Below are positions 57,601-64,000 of a stretch of 64,000 bases of DNA, piece by piece. The translations under genes were made by a program, and so were the position numbers. Source of the stretch: Streptomyces sp. NBC_00273. Lineage in GTDB: Bacteria; Actinomycetota; Actinomycetes; Streptomycetales; Streptomycetaceae. The notes beneath the pieces were generated by a model. It searched no databases. It was given only the letters and a program-made list of their open reading frames with translations, and was not told the DNA's origin. Every line of letters starts with the position of its first letter. Position 1 is the first letter of the stretch. Location: the NCBI RefSeq assembly GCF_036178145.1, contig NZ_CP108067.1, forward strand, positions 5,890,001-5,954,000, given 5' to 3'.

Positions 57601-58983
57601 ATGAGCACCACGGAGCGTCCCAGGATCCTCGTTGTAGGAGGTGGGTACGTAGGCCTGTACGCAGCCAAGCGCATCATGAAGAAGATGCGCTACGGCGAGG
57701 CGACCGTCACGGTCGTCGACCCGCGCTCGTACATGACCTACCAGCCCTTCCTCCCTGAAGTGGCCGCAGGCAGCATCTCGCCTCGGCACGTCGTCGTCCC
57801 GCTGCGACGCGTGCTGCCCAAGGCAGAGGTTCTCACCGGCCGGGTCACCAGCATCGACCAGGACCGCAAGGTCGCCGTCGTCACGCCGCTCGTCGGCGAG
57901 GCGTACGAGCTGCCCTTCGACTACCTGGTGATCGCGCTCGGCGCCGTCTCCCGCACCTTCCCGATCCCCGGCCTCGCCGAACAGGGCATCGGTATGAAGG
58001 GCGTCGAAGAGGGCATCGGCCTGCGCAACCACGTCCTCGAGCAGCTCGACAAGGCCGAGTCCACGACGGACGAGAACGTCCGCCGCAAGGCCCTCACCTT
58101 CGTCTTCATCGGCGGCGGCTTCGCCGGTGCGGAGACCATCGGTGAGGTCGAGGACATGGCCCGGGACGCCGCGAAGTACTACTCCACGATCAAGCGCGAG
58201 GACATGCGCTTCATCCTGGTCGACGCGGCCGACAAGATCCTTCCCGAGGTCGGGCCCAAGCTCGGCGCCTGGGGCAAGGAGCACCTGGAGTCCCGCGGCA
58301 TCGAGATCTACCTCAGCACCTCCATGGACTCCTGCGTGGACGGCCACGTGGTGCTGAAGAACGGCCTCGAGGTCGACTCCAACACCATCGTGTGGACCGC
58401 CGGCGTCAAGCCGAACCCGGCCCTGGCCCGCTACGGCCTGCCGCTGGGTCCCCGCGGCCACGTGGACGCCCAGCCGACCCTCCAGGTCACGGGCACGGAC
58501 TACATCTGGGCCGCCGGCGACAACGCCCAGGTTCCGGACGTCGCCGCCCGCAAGGCCGGTGTCGAGAACGCCTGGTGCCCGCCGAACGCCCAGCACGCGC
58601 TGCGTCAGGCCAAGGTCCTCGGCGACAACGTGATCTCGGGCATGCGGGGCTTCCCGCAGCACCCGTACTCGCACTCCAACAAGGGCGCGGTGGCGGGTCT
58701 CGGCCTCCACAAGGGCGTCGCGATGATCGTCATGGGCAAGACGAAGATCAAGCTCAAGGGCCGGCTGGCCTGGTACATGCACCGTGGCTACCACGGCATG
58801 GCCATGCCGACCTGGAACCGCAAGATCCGCGTCTTCGCCGACTGGACCCTCGCGATGTTCCTCAAGCGCGAGGTCGTCTCCCTCGGCGCCCTGGAGACTC
58901 CCCGCGAGGAGTTCTACGAGGCCGCCAAGCCGGCGCCGGCCCCGGCCGCCGCCGCTGCTCCGGCCGCGAAGGCCAAGGCCTGA
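57601..58983 (+). CDS. ndh: Type II NADH dehydrogenase
   Basis: 460 aa from ATG 57601; a GTG 18 bases upstream is possible but neither has a ribosome site. NDH-2 flavoprotein on the inner membrane face passing electrons from NADH to menaquinone without pumping protons. FAD motif LVVGGGYVGLYAAK (11-24), second dinucleotide fold FIGGGFAGAETIGEVE (about 170), conserved VWTAGVKPNP, and AAGDNAQVP. The C-terminus is Ala/Pro-rich. Rex-like boxes upstream suggest NADH/NAD-ratio control; ndh is in the known S. coelicolor Rex regulon as I recall it. Confidence 0.92.
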   Translation: MSTTERPRILVVGGGYVGLYAAKRIMKKMRYGEATVTVVDPRSYMTYQPFLPEVAAGSISPRHVVVPLRRVLPKAEVLTGRVTSIDQDRKVAVVTPLVGEAYELPFDYLVIALGAVSRTFPIPGLAEQGIGMKGVEEGIGLRNHVLEQLDKAESTTDENVRRKALTFVFIGGGFAGAETIGEVEDMARDAAKYYSTIKREDMRFILVDAADKILPEVGPKLGAWGKEHLESRGIEIYLSTSMDSCVDGHVVLKNGLEVDSNTIVWTAGVKPNPALARYGLPLGPRGHVDAQPTLQVTGTDYIWAAGDNAQVPDVAARKAGVENAWCPPNAQHALRQAKVLGDNVISGMRGFPQHPYSHSNKGAVAGLGLHKGVAMIVMGKTKIKLKGRLAWYMHRGYHGMAMPTWNRKIRVFADWTLAMFLKREVVSLGALETPREEFYEAAKPAPAPAAAAAPAAKAKA

Positions 58984-59061
58984 CCGGAGTGACCGGCAGG
59001 ACCTGAGCCCTCCACCCGGCTCACCTGCTCCGTCCGCTCCACCTGTACGACCCGTACGACC

Positions 59062-59105
59062 CCGAAGGGGCCGCCCGCCATCCGTGGTGCGGGCGGCCCC
59101 TTCGG
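59062..59105 (+). terminator. Hairpin after ndh
   Basis: A 17-bp perfect stem, CCGAAGGGGCCGCCCGC with its complement, extended by CCA/TGG toward the loop. Confidence 0.9.
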
Positions 59106-59163
59106 CGTACCCGGGGCCCGGGATGGGTAGACGGAGGGGTCGGAGCTTTTGTGGAGGTGCGCC

Positions 59164-60567
59164 ATGACCGACGCCGCGCCGCGGCTCGCCGTTGTTGCCG
59201 AGACCCTGCTGGGTGCCCCGCTGCCGGTACGCGTGCGGGCCTGGGACGGCAGCGAGGCCGGCCCGCCCGACGGCCCCGTGCTCGTCATCCACGACCGCCG
59301 CGCCGTGCGCCGGATGCTCTGGAGGCCCGGCGAGCTGGGGCTGGCCCGGGCCTGGGTGGCGGGCGAACTGACGGTCGAAGGCAGTCTGTTCGATCTGCTG
59401 GAGCGGGTGGCGGGCCTGCTGTGGGAACGCGAGCCGGACCTGCCGCCCGTCGACCCCGCCGTCTCCACGGCCCAGTCCGGGCCCGGGCCGCTCGCGGCCC
59501 TCGGGAGCATCGCCCGCAGCGTCGGGCTCCCGGCGCTGCGCGACCTGCCGGGGGCGAGGTGGCGCGACGCCGCCCACCGGGCCGCCGCGCGCGAACTGAT
59601 CGCCCTCGCCGGACCGCTGCCACCGCCCGCGCCCCCCGCCGAGGAAGCGGCGGCCCGACGGGGCGGAACACTCCACAGCAAGGGCCGCGACCGCCGGGCC
59701 GTCAGCCACCACTACGACGTCGGCAACGACTTCTACGAACGGGTGCTGGGCCCCTCGATGGTGTACTCCTGCGCCTATTGGAGCCCCGGCTCCACCCTGG
59801 AGGAGGCCCAGCGCGACAAGCTCGACCTGGTCTGCCGCAAGCTCGCCCTGCGGCCCGGGGACCGGCTGCTCGACGTCGGCTGCGGCTGGGGCTCCATGGC
59901 GCTGCACGCCGCCCGGGAGTACGGGGTCCGGGTCACCGGCGTCACGCTCTCCCGCGAGCAGGCCGTGTACGCCCGCAAGCGGGTCGCGGACGAGGGACTG
60001 ACCGATCTGGTGGACATCCGGATCCAGGACTACCGGGACGTCAAGGACGGGCCGTACGAGGCCATTTCCTCCATCGGGATGGCCGAACACGTCGGGGCCG
60101 ACCGCTACCGGGACTACGCCCGCACCCTGCACGCCCTGCTGCGCCCCGGCGGGCGGCTGCTGAACCACCAGATCGCCCGTCCGCCGGAGCCGGACGAGGA
60201 GGCGTACCGGATCGACGAGTTCATCGACGCCTACGTCTTCCCCGACGGGGAGCTCTCCCCGCTCGGCACCACCATCGGCGAACTGGAGCGGGCCGGCTTC
60301 GAGGTCCGCGACGTGGAGGCGCTGCGCGAGCACTACGGGCTGACCCTGCGGGCCTGGGTGGCCCGACTGGAGGAGCACTGGGCGGAGGCGGTCCGACTGA
60401 CCTCGCCCGGCCGGGCCCGGGTCTGGCAGCTCTACATGGCGGCCTGCGCGCTCGGCTTCGAGCGGGGCCGACTGGGCGTCAACCAGGTGCTGGCGGTGCG
60501 GCCCACGGCCGGCGGGGACGCCCGCCTGCCGCTGCGGCTGCGCACCTGGGACGCAGAAACGGTCTAG
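59164..60567 (+). CDS. cfa: Cyclopropane-fatty-acyl-phospholipid synthase family methyltransferase
   Basis: 467 aa from ATG 59164 after GGAGGTG. An N-terminal SCP-2-like lipid region (about 10-120) is followed by the catalytic domain: SHHYDVGNDFYERVLGPSMVYSCAYW, SAM motif LDVGCGWGSMALHAA at about 235-250, IGMAEHVGADRY, and the C-terminal LGFERGRLGVNQVL. It methylenates unsaturated lipid acyl chains, thereby using the product of desaturases such as the one in this window. Actual chain product unknown. Confidence 0.9.
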   Translation: MTDAAPRLAVVAETLLGAPLPVRVRAWDGSEAGPPDGPVLVIHDRRAVRRMLWRPGELGLARAWVAGELTVEGSLFDLLERVAGLLWEREPDLPPVDPAVSTAQSGPGPLAALGSIARSVGLPALRDLPGARWRDAAHRAAARELIALAGPLPPPAPPAEEAAARRGGTLHSKGRDRRAVSHHYDVGNDFYERVLGPSMVYSCAYWSPGSTLEEAQRDKLDLVCRKLALRPGDRLLDVGCGWGSMALHAAREYGVRVTGVTLSREQAVYARKRVADEGLTDLVDIRIQDYRDVKDGPYEAISSIGMAEHVGADRYRDYARTLHALLRPGGRLLNHQIARPPEPDEEAYRIDEFIDAYVFPDGELSPLGTTIGELERAGFEVRDVEALREHYGLTLRAWVARLEEHWAEAVRLTSPGRARVWQLYMAACALGFERGRLGVNQVLAVRPTAGGDARLPLRLRTWDAETV

Positions 60568-60581
60568 CAGGGCCACGGGCA

Positions 60582-60620
60582 CGCGGAAGGGCCCCGGGCG
60601 ATGCCCGGGGCCCTTCCGCG
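60582..60620. terminator. Bidirectional hairpin between cfa and the ABC permease
   Basis: An 18-bp perfect stem, CGCGGAAGGGCCCCGGGC with its complement, loop GAT. Confidence 0.9.
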
Positions 60621-60642
60621 TCCTACGCCGCTGCGGCGGCTG

Positions 60643-63195
60643 CTACTCCGTCTTGATGGCGGTGAGCATGTTCAGGCGGGCGGCGCTGCGGGCCGGCCAC
60701 ATGGCGGCCAGGACACCGACCACGGCGGCCAGCAGGAGGAAGACGCCGATCCGGTCCCACGGGAGGACCAGTTCGTAGTTCGGCATGGACTTCGCCAGCG
60801 TGCTGCCGACCGCCCAGGCGAGGAAGACACCGATGGTGATGCCCAGGACCGCGCCGAAGAGCGAGATCACCACGGCCTCCAGGCGGATCATGTTCTTGAC
60901 CCGGCTCCGGTCGAGACCGATCGCCCGCAGCATGCCGATCTCCTGGGTCCGCTCGAAGACGGACATCGCCAGGGTGTTGACCACGCCGAGCACCGAGATG
61001 ATCAGCGCCATGCCGAGCAGGCCGTACATGATGTTCAGCATCAGGTTGATCTGGCCGCCCATCTCGTTGCGCATGTCCTGCCGGGTGGCGACGTTGATGG
61101 CCGGGTTCTTGCCCAGGGCGTCGACGACCTTCTGCTGGCCGGCCTTGCTCGCCCCGCCCTCGACGTTGACGTACACCTCGGCGACGGCGCTCTCCTCACT
61201 GTGCTGGGAGAGGATCTTCTCGTCGAGGACGTACGGGGAGAGCAGGCTCTCCATGTCCTTGTAGACCGCGCCGACCTTGAGGGTGCTCTCCTGGCCGTCC
61301 TCGAACTTCACCTTGATCGCGGAGCCGAGGCCGAGGTTCGCCTTCTTCGCGGTCTTCTCGGCGACCAGGACCTCGCCCTTGCCGAGGGAGTCCACCGAAC
61401 CGCTGACGGTCTCGATGTTCAGCAGCTGGCCGATGGCGGCCGGGTTGACGCCGGAGGCGGCCCGGAAGTCGTCGTTGACCATGAAGTAGCCCGCCGTCTG
61501 CGGGGAGACCGCCTTGATGCCGGGGGTCTTGGCCAGGGTCTCGGCCACCGACTTGTCGAGGTAGCCCCTGTTGTCGGCCATGGAGACCTTGTAGTCGGCC
61601 TTGAGCTTCTCGGTGCTCATCCGGTCGACGACCTTGCCGATGGTCACGCCGATCACCGACAGGGTGGTGACCAGGGTCAGGCCGATCGCCAGCGAGGCGG
61701 CGGTGACGGCGGTGCGGCGCGGGTTGCGGACGGCGTTCTGGGAGGCCAGCTTGCCCGGGATGCCGAACACCTTCTGCAGCAGCGGCCGGACGGCCCCGAT
61801 GACCGGCTTGGACAGCAGCGGCAGCAGCACGATCATGCCGATGAGTATGAAGAACGCGCCCGCGCCGATGGTCATGCGGCCGGGGTTGCCGCCGTTGGAC
61901 ACGCCGAGCAGGACCAGGCCGATGCCGAGGACGCTGATGATCGAGCCGATGATGTTGCGGACGAGCAGCGACTTCGCGGTGGCCGGAAGGTGGGCGCTGC
62001 CCATGGCGGCGACCGGGGCGATCCGGCCGGTGCGCCAGGCCGGCAGCACCGCGGCGACCGTCGTGACCAGGACGCCGATGACCAGCGCGGCGACGATGGT
62101 GCCCGGGGCGATCACGACGCCGCCGCCCGGGAGCTTGGCGCCGAAGGAGCCGAGCGCGGAGCGTATGCCGATCGCCAGGCCGATACCGCTGATCAGGCCG
62201 ATGACGGCGGACAGTGCACCGACGACCAGGGCTTCGACGAGCACCGAGCGCATGACCTGGCCGCGGTTGGCGCCGACGGCGCGCAGCAGGGCCAGCTCCT
62301 TGGTGCGCTGGGTGACCAGCATGGTGAAGGTGTTGTAGATCAGGAAGATGCCGACGAAGAGCGAGATGCCGGCGAAGACGAGGAGCATGGTGCTCAGCTG
62401 GCTGAGGCCGTTCTCGATGTCCTTGGTCTGCTTCGCGGCGAGCGCGGTGCCCGTCTGCGCCGTGGTGTGCTTGCTGTCGACCAGCGGCTTGATGTCGGCG
62501 AGCAGCTTGTCGGCGGAGGTGCCGTCCTTGGCCCCGACCGACATTTCCTGGAAGTAGCCGGGCTTGAGGTACAGCTCCTGGGCGACCTTGGTCTCGAAGA
62601 GCACCAGGCTGCCGCCGGCCTGGACGCCGCCGTCCTCGGTGGTGAAGATGCCGGCGAGGGAGTACTCCTTGACCGGCCCGTTGGTGGCGACGCGGACCTT
62701 GTCGCCGACCTCGTACTTGCCCGTGTCCGCGGTCGCCTTGTCGAGCGCGACCTCGTCGGCCTTGGCGGGGCCCGCGCCCTGGACGAAGGAGTAGCGCGGG
62801 TCCTTGCCGTCCTTGACGGGCGTGTAGTTGGCGCCCTGGTTGGACCAGCCGGCACCGATCAGCTTGCCGTTCTCGTCGCCGACGCCGGCGAAGCCGGTGA
62901 CGCGCCCGGAAACGGTCGCGACGCCCGGGAGCGCCTTGACCTTGTCGAGGGTGGCCTGGCTCAGGCCGGGCTCGCCTTCCCGCTCGCCCTGGTCGTTGCG
63001 GCCCTGGCCGTACGAGGTGACGGAGACGGCCACGCCGGCGTAGTCCTTGGCGGACTGGCCGGAGAGGGACTTCTTGAGGGTGTCGGTGAAGATGAGGGTG
63101 CCGGAGACGAAGGCGACGCCGAGGGTGACGGCGAGCACCGTCATCAGCAGTCGGGCCTTGTGCGCGAGGACGTTGCGCAGGGCTGTACGGAACAT
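60643..63195 (-). CDS. FtsX-like ABC permease
   Basis: 850 aa from ATG 63195. Same two-half MacB/FtsX architecture as the first pair: helix, large external domain, FtsX core (RTKELALLRAVGANRGQV), then helix, second external domain, and core (ERTQEIGMLRAIGLDRSRV). The gap to the ATPase (59 bp) is larger than in the first pair, where the genes overlap. Paralogous to 30976-33561; sequence divergence in the external domains suggests different substrates. Confidence 0.9.
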   Translation of the reverse strand: MFRTALRNVLAHKARLLMTVLAVTLGVAFVSGTLIFTDTLKKSLSGQSAKDYAGVAVSVTSYGQGRNDQGEREGEPGLSQATLDKVKALPGVATVSGRVTGFAGVGDENGKLIGAGWSNQGANYTPVKDGKDPRYSFVQGAGPAKADEVALDKATADTGKYEVGDKVRVATNGPVKEYSLAGIFTTEDGGVQAGGSLVLFETKVAQELYLKPGYFQEMSVGAKDGTSADKLLADIKPLVDSKHTTAQTGTALAAKQTKDIENGLSQLSTMLLVFAGISLFVGIFLIYNTFTMLVTQRTKELALLRAVGANRGQVMRSVLVEALVVGALSAVIGLISGIGLAIGIRSALGSFGAKLPGGGVVIAPGTIVAALVIGVLVTTVAAVLPAWRTGRIAPVAAMGSAHLPATAKSLLVRNIIGSIISVLGIGLVLLGVSNGGNPGRMTIGAGAFFILIGMIVLLPLLSKPVIGAVRPLLQKVFGIPGKLASQNAVRNPRRTAVTAASLAIGLTLVTTLSVIGVTIGKVVDRMSTEKLKADYKVSMADNRGYLDKSVAETLAKTPGIKAVSPQTAGYFMVNDDFRAASGVNPAAIGQLLNIETVSGSVDSLGKGEVLVAEKTAKKANLGLGSAIKVKFEDGQESTLKVGAVYKDMESLLSPYVLDEKILSQHSEESAVAEVYVNVEGGASKAGQQKVVDALGKNPAINVATRQDMRNEMGGQINLMLNIMYGLLGMALIISVLGVVNTLAMSVFERTQEIGMLRAIGLDRSRVKNMIRLEAVVISLFGAVLGITIGVFLAWAVGSTLAKSMPNYELVLPWDRIGVFLLLAAVVGVLAAMWPARSAARLNMLTAIKTE

Positions 63196-63254
63196 GGGGG
63201 ATCTCAGTCCTGGGGCTGGAAGTCTGGAGGAGGGTCGGGGAGGGAGATCCCGGG

Positions 63255-64000
63255 TCAGCTGGTGCGGCCCTTGGCGTCGAAGGACTTCATCCGGTCGAGC
63301 ACGCCGTCGGCGGTGGGGTCGAGCATCTCGTGGACGATCTCGCCGTCGGCGAGGAAGATGACGCGGTCCGCGTAGGAGGCGGCGACCGGGTCGTGGGTGA
63401 CCATCACCACGGTCTGACCGAGCTCGCGCACCGAGTTGCGCAGGAAGCCGAGCACCTCGGCGCCGGAGCGGGAGTCGAGGTTTCCGGTGGGCTCGTCACC
63501 GAAGATGATCTCGGGGCGGGAGGCCAGGGCGCGGGCCACGGCCACGCGCTGCTGCTGGCCGCCGGAGAGCTGCGTGGGGCGGTGGGAGAGGCGGCCCGAG
63601 AGGCCGACCATGTCGATCACGGAGTTCAGCCACTGCTTGTCGGGCTTGCGGCCGGCGATGTCCATGGGGAGCGTGATGTTCTCCAGGGCCGTCAGGGTCG
63701 GCAGCAGGTTGAAGGCCTGGAAGATGAAGCCGATCTTGTCCCGGCGGAGCTGGGTGAGCTGCTTGTCCTTGAGGCTGCCCAGCTCGGTGTCGCCGATGCG
63801 GACGGAACCGGAGGAGAAGGTGTCCAGGCCCGCGACGCAGTGCATCAGGGTGGACTTGCCCGAGCCCGAGGGGCCCATGATCGCGGTGAACTGGCCCTGC
63901 GTGAAGTCCACGGTGACGTTCTTGAGCGCGACCACCTGGGTCTCGCCCTGGCCGTACACCTTGGAGAGGCCGGTGGCGCGGGCGGCCACGGCCTGGGCGG
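63255..64000 (-). CDS. ABC transporter ATP-binding protein (MacB/LolD type), 5' end cut by window
   Basis: The coding frame runs past the window edge; the last 248 codons are visible. Walker A GPSGSGKST, FIFQAFNLLPTL, signature LSGGQQQRVAVARAL, Walker B IIFGDEPTGNLD, VTHD. Near-identical to the ATPase at 30191-30979, including the C-terminal DRMKSFDAKGRTS. Its residues continue upstream as AQAVAARATG, so the true start is outside. Confidence 0.9.
   Translation of the reverse strand, partial: AQAVAARATGLSKVYGQGETQVVALKNVTVDFTQGQFTAIMGPSGSGKSTLMHCVAGLDTFSSGSVRIGDTELGSLKDKQLTQLRRDKIGFIFQAFNLLPTLTALENITLPMDIAGRKPDKQWLNSVIDMVGLSGRLSHRPTQLSGGQQQRVAVARALASRPEIIFGDEPTGNLDSRSGAEVLGFLRNSVRELGQTVVMVTHDPVAASYADRVIFLADGEIVHEMLDPTADGVLDRMKSFDAKGRTS

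Overview
The window is very GC-rich actinobacterial chromosome, almost certainly Streptomyces. The evidence is a c-di-AMP (ydaO-type) riboswitch in front of a LysM-type resuscitation-promoting factor, a divergent tamR/tam pair, a Rex-like box near ndh, several leaderless starts, GTG/TTG start codons, and terminators that are mostly perfect hairpins without U-tracts. From memory the gene order matches the S. coelicolor SCO3137 to SCO3089 region read downward. It also contains the actinobacterial core block shared with M. tuberculosis (pth, rplY, prs, glmU, mfd, mazG, eno, divIC, DUF501, ppx). This is core chromosome: I see no integrase, transposase, prophage gene or CRISPR array.

Layout. 1-7.1 kb: two PQQ-propeller paralogues, an orphan LuxR-type regulator with a degenerate receiver, galE, a second NarL-type regulator, tamR/tam (trans-aconitate methylation and its MarR repressor) and a VOC protein. 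7.1-16.2 kb: a TetR regulator coupled to a membrane acyl desaturase with tandem operators, ppc, and the minus-strand series tRNA-Gln, glmU, prs, rplY, pth. 16.3-17.6 kb: an orphan histidine kinase, then about 500 bp of repeat-rich spacer. 18.1-22.9 kb: a compact toxin/immunity-like cluster (SUKH-3, YwqJ-type deaminase, WHH nuclease fused to SUKH, and Imm35/YrhB-like plus collagen-like linker plus deaminase plus SUKH-4). 23-30 kb: a DivIVA-like coiled coil, two alpha/beta hydrolases, a CGNR zinc-finger protein, two unknowns and a DHA2-type MFS exporter.

30.2-38.9 kb: an ABC ATPase/FtsX permease pair, a DUF2079 membrane protein, mfd and a lipoprotein. 39.8-46.6 kb: an orphan HTH plus N6-adenine methylase plus HsdS-like protein, a small membrane protein overlapping a soluble Ser/Thr kinase with TPR-like tail, and a YfhO family membrane protein. 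46.8-51.2 kb: a SurA-N-like lipoprotein, mazG, and a flavohemoprotein divergent from a cytochrome P450. 51.3-57.2 kb: rpfB, rpfA with its riboswitch, eno, divIC/ftsB, DUF501, ppx/gppA. 57.6-64 kb: ndh (type II NADH dehydrogenase), a cyclopropane/mycolic-type fatty acid synthase, and a second ABC/FtsX pair, paralogous to the first and cut by the window end.

Themes: precursor supply for the wall and nucleotides (glmU, prs, galE), wall remodelling at germination (rpfA/B), respiration (ndh), citric-acid-cycle stress control (tam, ppc), and a distinct intracellular SUKH/deaminase/nuclease cluster, which is the least explained part.
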